Source of the DNA: Saccharicrinis sp963675435
Lineage (GTDB): Bacteria; Bacteroidota; Bacteroidia; Bacteroidales; Marinilabiliaceae
Reading direction: 5' to 3'
Length of the DNA: 64,000 nt
Assembly (NCBI GenBank): GCA_963675435.1
Contig: OY776216.1
Span: forward strand, 1,054,001 to 1,118,000
Below are positions 57,770-64,000 of the stretch, in pieces (position 1 is the first letter of the stretch; each line of letters opens with the position of its first letter). The notes below the pieces were generated by a model, which was not told the origin of the DNA, ran no database searches, and worked only from the letters and a program-made list of their open reading frames with translations. Both the position numbers and the translations under genes were made by a program.

Positions 57770-58070
57770 GTGATTTATTTTAACTCATATAAATTTATAT
57801 ATTCCGTCTTTTGATTTTGGTTTAAGAATTACTAAAATAGAAATATTAAAACAATCTCACAAAACTCCGGTTTAATTAAACTCTTCATAAACGTGTAAAC
57901 ATTATATATAGGGCGAGTCTCATAAATTAGTATCTTTAATATGTTTCTCTGTTTTACGTTATTTTAAACAAGTATGAAACGAGCATAAAAAATCAATTAT
58001 GAATATTGTTTATTTCATCATGGATTTTTATTGTGAGTTCCATGTGACAATTAAAATTAGAATTTAACAC

Positions 58071-58329
58071 ATGAAAATAGGTTATGCAAGGGTTTCTACA
58101 AAAGACCAAAAATTAGATATGCAAACTGAAGCTTTGCTAAAAGCTGGTTGCGAAAAGATATTTAAGGAATCTAAAAGTGCAGTAAAAGAGCGTCCGGAAC
58201 TAGATAAAATGCTCAACCATCTACGAGAAGGTGATGTTGTTGTGGTTTGGAAGTTGGATCGACTTGGAAGATCATTGAAGCATTTGATTGACTTAGTTTC
58301 TGGATTTAGGGAAAATGGAATTGAATTTA
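58071..58329 (+). pseudogene. Serine recombinase (resolvase/invertase), 5' part, interrupted by IS630
   Basis: Encodes MKIGYARVSTKDQKLDMQTE to VVVWKLDRLGRSLKHLIDLV, the catalytic half of a small serine recombinase; the nucleophile is Ser9 in RVSTKDQ and the Arg-rich DRLGRS is present. The frame is cut at GIEF by the IS630 element. Joining 58329 to 59458 restores GIEFISLNDSIDTTTAQGRL with no loss, so the gene was intact before insertion. The truncated product could extend to a stop at 58353-58355. Confidence 0.9.
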
Positions 58330-58376
58330 TACCAAATATATTTCCATTTGATTGATATAATTATTATCTTTATAGT

Positions 58377-58871
58377 ATGCCAAAACAAGCAGAAATAAAT
58401 ATAAAAGAGGACATTAAATATTTGAGAAACCTTCGAAAAAAGGAAAATAACCATAGGTTAAAAACTCGTATTCAGAGTCTAATACTTACCAAGGAAGAAA
58501 AGTTTAAACGTCGAATAGATTTAGCTAACCACTTAGGAGTAGGAATTGCCAGTCTGGATAGGTGGACAAGAGTATACAAAGAGTCAGGACTTGAAGCTAT
58601 GCTAAGTATCTCAAATGGAGGAGCCAGAAGAAGTAGCGTTCCCAAGGATGTTCATGACGGCTTGGCAAAAAAAGTATACGATTCAGACAATCCACTTTTG
58701 GGTTACTGGGATGCTGTCGTATGGGTCAAAGAAAACTACGGTATTGAATTAAAATACAATACATTAAGAACCTACTTAATCCGTCACTTCAAAACCAAAT
58801 TGAAAGAACCCCGAAAATCACATTACAAAAAAGATGAACAGGCCATACAGGCCTTTAAAAAAACTACCTAA
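58377..58871 (+). CDS. IS630 family transposase, OrfA
   Basis: A 164-residue amino-terminal half of an IS630 transposase. It has a helix-turn-helix of the Tc1/IS630 type (RIDLANHLGVGIASLDRWTR) and a second DNA-binding region (KYNTLRTYLIRHFKTKLKEP). It ends at TAA 58869-58871 just after a run of seven A. OrfB overlaps by 38 bp in another frame. The complete enzyme needs a frame change in the A run; a shift by one base forward (or two back) joins QAFKK to LPNLLTDIR. This can be programmed slippage or a mutation. Confidence 0.85.
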   Translation: MPKQAEINIKEDIKYLRNLRKKENNHRLKTRIQSLILTKEEKFKRRIDLANHLGVGIASLDRWTRVYKESGLEAMLSISNGGARRSSVPKDVHDGLAKKVYDSDNPLLGYWDAVVWVKENYGIELKYNTLRTYLIRHFKTKLKEPRKSHYKKDEQAIQAFKKTT

Positions 58872-59448
58872 TCTTTTAACCGACATTAGAATCAGTCTAA
58901 TTAAAGATAAGTATGATAGTGTGAATTTATACTTTCAGGATGAAAGTAGATTTGGATTAATGACGCACACAGGCAGGTGTTTAACAGCAAAGGGAGTTAA
59001 GCCAATTGTTCGTTATCAACATGCCTTTAAAAACACTTACTTATATGGTAGTTTCTCCCCTATAGACGGTGATGCTTTTGTTTATGAAATAGAAGGAACC
59101 ACAAGCGAAATATTTTACAAATATTTGGTTGAATTCTCAAAACATAAACCTAAAGAACTCAAGGTCATCATTATTGACAATGCAGGATTCCACTCTTTAC
59201 AGCAATATGATATTCCTGAAAATATAAAACTAATACGCATACCACCATACAGTCCCGAACTTAATCCATCTGAAAAGATATGGCATTACATAAAACAAAA
59301 ATTTAAAAACAAAGTGTTTGAAAAACTATCAAATGTCAAAAAATGGTTACATGACTTTGTCAAGAATGAATTAAAACCAGAAACAATAATGTCAATCACT
59401 CATAATGAATTATACAACGATGCCTTTGTCAATCATCTTGTAATTTAA
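58834..59448 (+). CDS. IS630 family transposase, OrfB (DDE catalytic half)
   Basis: A 204-residue catalytic half of an IS630/Tc1-type transposase. It carries LYFQDESRFGL (first Asp), IIIDNAGFHSL (second Asp) and PPYSPELNPSEKIWHYIK (Glu), the complete DDE triad. The nominal ATG at 58834 lies in the overlap with OrfA; synthesis as a fusion with OrfA is more likely than independent start. It stops at 59448, seven bp before the element end. The element's catalytic parts look intact. Confidence 0.87.
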   Translation: MNRPYRPLKKLPNLLTDIRISLIKDKYDSVNLYFQDESRFGLMTHTGRCLTAKGVKPIVRYQHAFKNTYLYGSFSPIDGDAFVYEIEGTTSEIFYKYLVEFSKHKPKELKVIIIDNAGFHSLQQYDIPENIKLIRIPPYSPELNPSEKIWHYIKQKFKNKVFEKLSNVKKWLHDFVKNELKPETIMSITHNELYNDAFVNHLVI

Positions 59449-59455
59449 TTGGTAT

Positions 59456-59777
59456 TATTAGTTTGAATGATAGTATTGACACCACAACGGCACAAGGAAG
59501 GTTAACCTTTAATATATTTGCAAGCTTTGCGGAATTTGAAAGAGAACTGATCCGAGAGCGCACACAGGCTGGACTACAAGCTGCCAGGGAAAGAGGTCGT
59601 ATTGGAGGAAGAAAAAAGGGATTGTCAAAAACGGCACAACGAACAGCATATGCTTGTTATCAGCTATGGTTAGATAAGTCAAAATCAGTTTCAGAAATAT
59701 TGACTATCGTAAATGTAAGTAAGGCTACTTTTTATAGATATATTAATTGGGTTAAGAAGGAAAAGGAGAAGAAGTAG
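59456..59777 (+). pseudogene. Serine recombinase, 3' part after IS630
   Basis: Encodes SLNDSIDTTTAQGRLTFNIF, the E-helix region FAEFERELIRERTQAGLQAA and the C-terminal HTH (KSVSEILTIVNVSKATFYRY). It continues the 58071 frame once the IS630 insertion is removed. The element therefore knocked out a site-specific recombinase that may have belonged to the genomic island. It ends four bases from the convergent E2-like gene. Confidence 0.9.
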
Positions 59778-59781
59778 TAAG

Positions 59782-60246
59782 TTAATCATAATCCTGATTA
59801 ATGTTTTTTTCACATTCCTTAATATGACTTGGAGACTCTCTTCCTTTCCAAATATTTCCATTTATAAGATACAGTTCATAAAAAATAATCCATTCACAAA
59901 GCCAAGGGATAGTATAATTTGCAACTTCTTTATGTATGGTCCATTTCATATCAGGAGGATAATGTAAACATACACTATGATCCTTATACATATGAATTTC
60001 AGTTGAAGGCTCAATATCTGGCATTAGTATGGTACTTTTGGGTTCATGACCAGCTACATATTCAATTTTAATTTTATATGTATTCATACAATAGTCTGGA
60101 GATACGTACCCTACACATATTAAGACTTTATTCTTAACATCGCATTTTAAAAAGTCATACTTTTTCTCAATTAATTTTTTTTGATATAGTAAATGAGAAT
60201 ATTTATTGTATCCTGTACCTAAAAGTTTTCTAAGATTACTCGCCAT
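59782..60246 (-). CDS. Stand-alone E2-like (ubiquitin-conjugating-type) protein, CBASS type II-short class
   Basis: A 154-residue protein (MASNLRKLLGTGYNKY) with the pattern of the E2 proteins of type II-short CBASS. It has YKIKIEYVAGHEPKSTILMP (beta meander), His85 in EIHMYKDHSVCLHYP, candidate catalytic Cys93, Trp102 in DMKW, YTIPWLCEWIIFYELYLI and a final GNIWKGRESPSH. The start at 60246 is chosen because ATGGCGAGTAA overlaps the cyclase stop; a longer frame from 60303 would overlap the cyclase by 68 bp. It is the last gene of the operon. E2 enzymes carry a thioester on Cys; by analogy it may attach the cyclase to a target. No E1 or JAB peptidase gene is in the window. Confidence 0.75.
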   Translation of the reverse strand: MASNLRKLLGTGYNKYSHLLYQKKLIEKKYDFLKCDVKNKVLICVGYVSPDYCMNTYKIKIEYVAGHEPKSTILMPDIEPSTEIHMYKDHSVCLHYPPDMKWTIHKEVANYTIPWLCEWIIFYELYLINGNIWKGRESPSHIKECEKNINQDYD

Positions 60247-61342
60247 AATGAAATTTATGTGGTTGGTTTGGTACTCCATTAGATGATTCTCCAACATTTC
60301 CATTTCTATCAGTATAGGCCTTTTCTGAATTAATCAAGTTTGCAGTTCTATTTAACTGCTGAAGTCTAATGGTGTCATCTTGAGACCCCTTTCCAATGCT
60401 CATAGATTGGGATGCACTAAGTTTTCCGTATTGATCTGCATATATAAAATCTAAACTTTCCACATAAGCAGGCCAATTAAAGTCATATTGGCTGTAGAAG
60501 AAACCTTTATCACTATCTCTAAAAATATAACGGTCAGATTCTTTGCCTGTTCTTTTAGATACAGAAGAATAGTATGTTTTTTCTGAATGTGACTTAATAT
60601 TGTCTCCTACAACAATTCCATTACTTTCTGCACTACCTTGCATTTTACTAGCCAAACTAGTATGTAGACTGCAAGTTGTAATTTCACTAATCGAACCAAT
60701 ACCGGCCAAAGCCCAAACTACATCAGAATCTGTCCCTAAGTCTATTCCAATTCTTGTGTAAATATTTTCAATTCCTTCTTGATTAAATAACTCTCTTATG
60801 TCATGTTTTACAAAATAAGAGAATATGCTTGCTGCATTTAATGAGTTTAAAACAGCGCTTTTTTCAGTAATATTCTTACCTCCGAAATAAACAAAAAGAC
60901 CATCCCCTTGAAGACGATGAATATAGCCGCCAAAAATTAAACAGGTGTGTATGGCAGCCTTTTGTATAGTATTTGAAATTACAAAGACTGTTTCTGGAGA
61001 ATATCTCTTAAATAAATTGGTTGATCCTTTAATATCAATAAACATTGACACTATATAATGCCTCTCGATAGATTCAGAAATCTTTAGATGAGTAAAATCT
61101 GGATGAGCACCAAGGCTTTGTTCATAGTCCGGTTTCATTCCTATTTTTTTAGCAAAAGATCCTAAACTAGGTAATAACTCACTTTTTTTAGATTCATTAA
61201 GATAATTTTGGAAGTCAAAATCATTTTCTAAATTATCAAGTGAAGAGTATGCTTCTATTGACCCCAATGATCCTTTTCTTAATCTATCGCTAGTTTTTAT
61301 TGCGGACTTTATTGTTTTTATATAATCGCTATATATTTCCAT
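60236..61342 (-). CDS. pycC: Class III nucleotide cyclase, Pycsar PycC-like
   Basis: A 368-residue cyclase. The catalytic domain is about residues 95-275: FIDIKGSTNLF (metal Asp103), HRLQGDGLFVYFGG (metal Asp147), TRIGIDLGTDSDVVWALAG and SLASKMQGSAESNGIVV. In Pycsar anti-phage systems such enzymes make cCMP or cUMP on infection; which base is used here cannot be read with confidence. The N-terminal 95 residues are helical and soluble. The last 90 residues include a polar, Gly/Asn/Ser-rich tail ending PHKFHYGE. The gene starts three bp after the membrane effector and overlaps the E2-like gene by 11 bp. There is no membrane segment. Confidence 0.85.
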   Translation of the reverse strand: MEIYSDYIKTIKSAIKTSDRLRKGSLGSIEAYSSLDNLENDFDFQNYLNESKKSELLPSLGSFAKKIGMKPDYEQSLGAHPDFTHLKISESIERHYIVSMFIDIKGSTNLFKRYSPETVFVISNTIQKAAIHTCLIFGGYIHRLQGDGLFVYFGGKNITEKSAVLNSLNAASIFSYFVKHDIRELFNQEGIENIYTRIGIDLGTDSDVVWALAGIGSISEITTCSLHTSLASKMQGSAESNGIVVGDNIKSHSEKTYYSSVSKRTGKESDRYIFRDSDKGFFYSQYDFNWPAYVESLDFIYADQYGKLSASQSMSIGKGSQDDTIRLQQLNRTANLINSEKAYTDRNGNVGESSNGVPNQPHKFHYGE

Positions 61343-61345
61343 GTT

Positions 61346-61837
61346 TTACTGTTTTAAATTACATACAATCAAAATAATTAGTGGAATGCAAAGAAGAATT
61401 TGCAATGCAATTAGCATACTAGCCAATCGTAATCTTTTAAACTTTCTCTTCAAACCTGTTGCTAGAGAATGGGTTTGTAATCTTAGATCATCTAAATCAT
61501 CTTCTTTTGATAAAGAATAAGATTTTACCATAAAATCTCCATTGTTCATTTTTGAAATTGAACCAAAATAATAAACTGAATTAGTTTCTTTTGATAAGTA
61601 CGGGGTTGAAGCCAAAATCATAAGTAATGCACACACAATAGCTATACAAAGAATTAATAGGTACAAAACTTGGATGGTCAGATTTGGACATACAATCGAC
61701 ATTAACTTCTGATACCCCGTAACCAAACCTCCAATAATAAAAATACTAAGGCCTAAAAAGATATTGCTTTTGTTATTAATATTATCATAATACTGATCAA
61801 ATCTCTCGATACAAAACTTAAGTCTTTCTTTTTCCAT
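61346..61837 (-). CDS. pycTM: Membrane effector, Pycsar PycTM-like
   Basis: A 163-residue protein with three predicted membrane helices (about 26-43, 55-77 and 137-159) and a cytosolic loop of about 60 residues between the second and third. The opening DNINNKSNIFLGLSIFIIGG matches the N-x-K-x-x-x-x-L-G start of Pycsar/SLATT-like membrane effectors. In Pycsar systems the effector binds the cyclic pyrimidine nucleotide and disrupts the inner membrane, killing the infected cell. It is three bp ahead of the cyclase gene. The call rests on this pairing and the topology; similarity alone would be weak. Confidence 0.75.
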   Translation of the reverse strand: MEKERLKFCIERFDQYYDNINNKSNIFLGLSIFIIGGLVTGYQKLMSIVCPNLTIQVLYLLILCIAIVCALLMILASTPYLSKETNSVYYFGSISKMNNGDFMVKSYSLSKEDDLDDLRLQTHSLATGLKRKFKRLRLASMLIALQILLCIPLIILIVCNLKQ

Positions 61838-61846
61838 AAATTAGAG

Positions 61847-62020
61847 TCATTTTTCCTTTCTAACCCCCATAAATGGGTTATTACTTGATGTCTTAACATC
61901 CATAAACCTTCCTGTTTCAGCATCTCGCTTAGTCCAAAAACCAGTTTTAGAATTCTTCACTTGGGATCGCTGTCTTACAGCTCCTTTTCTACTTCCATCT
62001 GTTGGTGGATTTGTTGCCAT
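61847..62020 (-). CDS. Small basic protein, first gene of the Pycsar-like operon
   Basis: A 57-residue frame: MATNPPTDGSRKGAVRQRSQ, then VKNSKTGFWTKRDAETGRF and MDVKTSSNNPFMGVRKEK. It is rich in Lys, Arg, Gly and Asn, has no membrane segment and is probably mostly unstructured. Start ATG is at 62018-62020 and stop TGA at 61847-61849, nine bp before the effector start. The sequence pattern reminds me of a widespread uncharacterised small-protein family, but I cannot name it. Its place in the operon suggests a function with the cyclase, for example as conjugation substrate, inhibitor or activator. That is inference. Confidence 0.6.
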   Translation of the reverse strand: MATNPPTDGSRKGAVRQRSQVKNSKTGFWTKRDAETGRFMDVKTSSNNPFMGVRKEK

Positions 62021-62155
62021 AACTTAATTTTTTATTTTTACTACATTTATCAGGACACCTCAAATACATATTACTTATGAGGCCCTCTATTAATACATTT
62101 ACCGAACCTTTAAAAAAATACACCATAGGTGTAAAAAAATATTTTTACGGTTATT
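62021..62155. promoter_or_regulatory. Divergent promoter region with two palindromes
   Basis: A 135-bp region between the leftward operon and the rightward sigma-like gene. CACCATAGGTG (62121-62131) and GTAAAAA...TTTTTAC (62131-62148) are adjacent inverted repeats ending 7 bp before the ATG at 62156. They are candidate operators for the sigma-like protein or another repressor. A short rightward frame from 62077 overlaps the next gene and is not supported. Confidence 0.5.
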
Positions 62156-62749
62156 ATGGAGTTAGGAGAATATTATTATCAGAATCAAGACCGAATCGCA
62201 AAAGTAAAAGAGCGAGAATGGAAGGTCGCATTGAAAAAGTGCAAGGAACACTTAAAATGGAAATTAAAACAGAAAACGCTTTCAGGAGCACATTCAGCCT
62301 CAAGGTTGGGAGCTGATCCAGTTGATCATTACCTTGGGCTAGCCTATGAGAAAATTATTTCAGGAGAATGGGAGTGGAAAGAAAGTTATTCACTTGTTGA
62401 GCAAATGATCCGAATTGTGAATAGCTACCTTGATACAGAGGTAGAAAAAAGTAAAACAAGGAAAGAGAAATCAACAAAAATTATCTATAAAGACATCGAA
62501 AATGATTTTTATGACCTTACGGATCCTCCTGATTCTTTGAAAGAGGAAGCTATTTTTGCAGGTAAGCTTGAAATTATTAATCATGCTATAAATGGTGACT
62601 ACCAACTAGAATTGTTTATGGAATCTGTAAGAGAAGGATTAAAACGATCTGATGTAGCAGAAATGCTTGACCTTACACCAAGACAGCTAGATAAAGTAAG
62701 AGAACGATTAATTAGAAAAGTACAAAAATATAATTCATCACAGAAGTAA
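62156..62749 (+). CDS. Sigma-70 region 4-like HTH protein
   Basis: A 197-residue, highly charged protein. Its carboxy end carries a sigma-factor region 4-type helix-turn-helix (REGLKRSDVAEMLDLTPRQL, about 157-176). The amino end is a basic helical region (EREWKVALKKCKEHLKWK). The middle has LTDPPDSLKEEAIFAGKLE, reminiscent of the region 2-4 linker of phage- or island-encoded sigma-like regulators. There is no clear region 2, so whether it binds core RNA polymerase is unclear. It is followed one base later by the next gene, and with the ImmA/IrrE peptidase it forms a rightward unit divergent from the cyclase operon. Confidence 0.7.
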   Translation: MELGEYYYQNQDRIAKVKEREWKVALKKCKEHLKWKLKQKTLSGAHSASRLGADPVDHYLGLAYEKIISGEWEWKESYSLVEQMIRIVNSYLDTEVEKSKTRKEKSTKIIYKDIENDFYDLTDPPDSLKEEAIFAGKLEIINHAINGDYQLELFMESVREGLKRSDVAEMLDLTPRQLDKVRERLIRKVQKYNSSQK

Positions 62750-62750
62750 A

Positions 62751-63155
62751 ATGGGAACTCGAAATACAAAACAGATATTAAGTGATCTTTACGGATTGAT
62801 GATGGAAATCAATTTCCATCTTGAAGATGAAGAAGTATTAAAAGAATTAAATGAGAATCCTGATAAGCAAGTTGATAAGCATTTAGTACGGATAAAACAA
62901 ATATCTGCACAGTTGAAAGCTAAAGCTAATCTTGCTCGTTTTGCCAGAGCAAAAGAACAAATATCAATACTTAAACAAAGAGGTGTGGAAGAAATCCAAA
63001 AGCTAATATCGCCTGAGGAACGAGTTCAATACATGCCACTTTTTAGAAAGTTTGAAAAGCTAACAACAGAGGATCAAGAATCTATTATGGAAGATCAAGA
63101 ATTTCTTAAAATGCTTGAATTATTGAACAAGAAAACAGATGATGATTCAAAATAA
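62751..63155 (+). CDS. Hypothetical helical protein (possible partner of the sigma-like protein)
   Basis: A 134-residue, all-helical, charged protein with no signal or membrane segment. It shows long amphipathic stretches (AQLKAKANLARFARAKEQIS) and a Glu-rich carboxy end. I recognise no family. It begins one base after the sigma-like gene and overlaps the peptidase gene by 14-17 bp, so the three genes are translationally coupled. A role as an antagonist of the sigma-like protein, cleaved by the peptidase, would fit this context but is only inferred. Confidence 0.6.
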   Translation: MGTRNTKQILSDLYGLMMEINFHLEDEEVLKELNENPDKQVDKHLVRIKQISAQLKAKANLARFARAKEQISILKQRGVEEIQKLISPEERVQYMPLFRKFEKLTTEDQESIMEDQEFLKMLELLNKKTDDDSK

Positions 63156-63915
63156 AAATCCAAAGAGTGAGGCAATTGAATTGAGAAAATCAATAGGATG
63201 GGTTTCACCTTCAGACTTTACCTTAAAGGAAGTTGCTGCATGCCTTGGTATAAGTATAAAAGAAGTTAAAATGAATGGCTCAGAAGGGCGTATTTCAAGA
63301 ATTGGAGAAAATGGTATAATTTCAATAAACTCAAATATTGAGTACCAACCAAGTAAAAACTTTATAATTGCTCATGAGATTGGACATTTCCTGTTGCATA
63401 AAGATTTGATGATCTGTTCGGATACAAGCAAAACACTTTCAGACTGGCATAAAAAAGGTCCTCAAGAAGAAGAAGCTAATTCATTTGCTTCTGAATTATT
63501 AATGCCTTCTGACCAATTTTTAGAGAAGGTTAAAGGGAAAAAAATGAGTTTTGAATTGATTAATGATGTGAGTCATTATTATAACGTATCCAAATTATCC
63601 GCATTTATAAAATATGTATCTCATGGAGATTACCCTGTTATGGTTATCTATATGGAAGATGGGTTTATTAAGTGGAAGGATCATTCGTCTGATTTTCCCT
63701 TTCAATTCTTAGTACACAATTCCAAGATTCCACCATTAACCGTTGCAGGCGATTATTTTTATCATAATAGTTTTGAGTCAGAACCTGAAAAAATTGATGC
63801 AATTGAGTGGTTTCCTGAAGATTATAAAATCAAATATCAAAGAGACTTTCAGCTTTGGGAACAATGTTATAATGTTTCTGATAAAGGGATTGTTTCTTGC
63901 TTATGGACAGATTAA
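63139..63915 (+). CDS. ImmA/IrrE family zinc metallopeptidase
   Basis: A 258-residue peptidase; the start may be Met2 at 63142. The zinc motif HEIGH is residues 79-83 (IIAHEIGHFLLHKD), with a third acidic ligand in the QEEEANSFASELLMP helix (Glu111 or Glu112). The amino end is a short helical HTH-like region (LKEVAACLGISIKEVKMNGS). Such enzymes cleave repressors: ImmA cuts ImmR, IrrE/PprI cuts DdrO, and CapP cuts CapH in CBASS systems. It ends a three-gene unit divergent from the Pycsar-like operon. The carboxy half (from about 150) is family-variable. Confidence 0.85.
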   Translation: MMIQNKNPKSEAIELRKSIGWVSPSDFTLKEVAACLGISIKEVKMNGSEGRISRIGENGIISINSNIEYQPSKNFIIAHEIGHFLLHKDLMICSDTSKTLSDWHKKGPQEEEANSFASELLMPSDQFLEKVKGKKMSFELINDVSHYYNVSKLSAFIKYVSHGDYPVMVIYMEDGFIKWKDHSSDFPFQFLVHNSKIPPLTVAGDYFYHNSFESEPEKIDAIEWFPEDYKIKYQRDFQLWEQCYNVSDKGIVSCLWTD

Positions 63916-64000
63916 TGTAAAATATAAAAAAAATGGCATCTATATTATTGATTTTTAATGGCCGAATTTTATAAATATTATAGGAGGGAGGTATAATAAA
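63916..64000 (+). other. Intergenic end of window with purine-rich ribosome-binding-like site
   Basis: Only 85 bp remain. AGGAGGGAGG (63981-63990) is close to the right edge and is stronger than usual for Bacteroidota. It suggests that another gene starts just outside the window. Confidence 0.4.

Larger units (their letters stand above)
58330..59455 (+). mobile_element. IS630-family insertion sequence
   Basis: A 1,126-bp element inserted in a serine recombinase gene. The ends read TACCAAATATA on the left and, inward from the right, ATACCAATTAAA. The flanks share TA (or TTA) at 58327-58329 and 59455-59457, fitting the TA target duplication of this family. It carries a two-frame transposase. 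Confidence 0.85.

Noticed and set aside
60236..60303. Longer E2-like frame starting at 60303
   Set aside because: It would overlap the cyclase gene by 68 bp, and the extra 19 residues do not look like part of an E2 fold. The ATG overlapping the cyclase stop at 60246 is a better start.
61342..61346. Adenylate cyclase housekeeping pair rather than defence
   Set aside because: The tight pairing with a small membrane effector and an E2-like gene in an island beside a recombinase fits a defence system better, although the nucleotide product is not proven.
62077..62316. 79-residue frame on the plus strand before the sigma-like gene
   Set aside because: It overlaps the better-supported 197-residue frame in another phase and has no family features.
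63139..63915. Toxin-antitoxin (HigBA-like) reading of the ImmA/IrrE gene and its neighbour
   Set aside because: The HEIGH zinc motif and the three-gene coupling fit a regulatory peptidase; the 134-residue neighbour has no toxin fold that I can see.

Overview
The window is AT-rich DNA from a free-living, probably marine, member of the Bacteroidota (Bacteroidales/Marinilabiliales-like). The evidence is tandem SusC/SusD pairs, hybrid two-component systems (HTCS), a DUF2723/GT117 membrane protein, a bacterial GH3 protein and a deoxynucleoside kinase, with few Shine-Dalgarno sites.

Layout. (1) 1-5100 is a graveyard of insertion sequences: the 3' part of one IS66 element, a fragment of a second IS66 transposase, a decayed IS982 element, and an intact 2,047-bp IS66 element in opposite orientation. 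The intact copy sits in a decayed chemotaxis-receptor gene with an 8-bp target duplication. (2) 5165-15929 is a decayed arabinan-type polysaccharide utilisation locus (PUL): aldose 1-epimerase, GH43, a susD with an internal stop codon, and a susC and an HTCS gene that have both lost their 5' ends at one deletion junction. (3) 16282-38521 is the intact counterpart. A leftward operon (LamG lipoprotein, SusC, SusD, SusC, SusD, then GH43 beyond a terminator) faces a rightward HTCS sensor and two GH43 lipoproteins across an 838-bp control region. The predicted flow is surface capture and cutting of arabinan, TonB-dependent import, exo-trimming, and HTCS sensing of the oligosaccharides. (4) 38.6-42.1 kb holds a rubredoxin/glutamate-synthase-like protein, an ECF sigma pseudogene split by a 253-bp palindromic MITE (second copy at 16.0 kb), a noncoding stretch and tRNA-Gln. 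(5) 42.5-57.0 kb is ordinary chromosome: GT117, polysaccharide deacetylase, purD, carbamoyltransferase, tyrS, cvpA, GH3, deoxynucleoside kinase and outer-membrane proteins.

(6) 57.07-64.0 kb, directly after tRNA-Leu(CAA), looks like a genomic island and holds the main find. A serine recombinase is interrupted by an IS630 element. Next to it is a compact leftward operon of four genes: a 57-residue basic protein, a membrane effector like Pycsar PycTM, a class III nucleotide cyclase like PycC, and a stand-alone E2 (ubiquitin-conjugating-like) protein of the type seen in type II-short CBASS. Divergent to it are a sigma-like HTH protein, a small helical protein and an ImmA/IrrE-type zinc peptidase, plausibly its regulators. 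A Pycsar-like cyclase/effector pair coupled to an E2 enzyme is, as far as I know, not a described arrangement; I could not search databases to confirm this.
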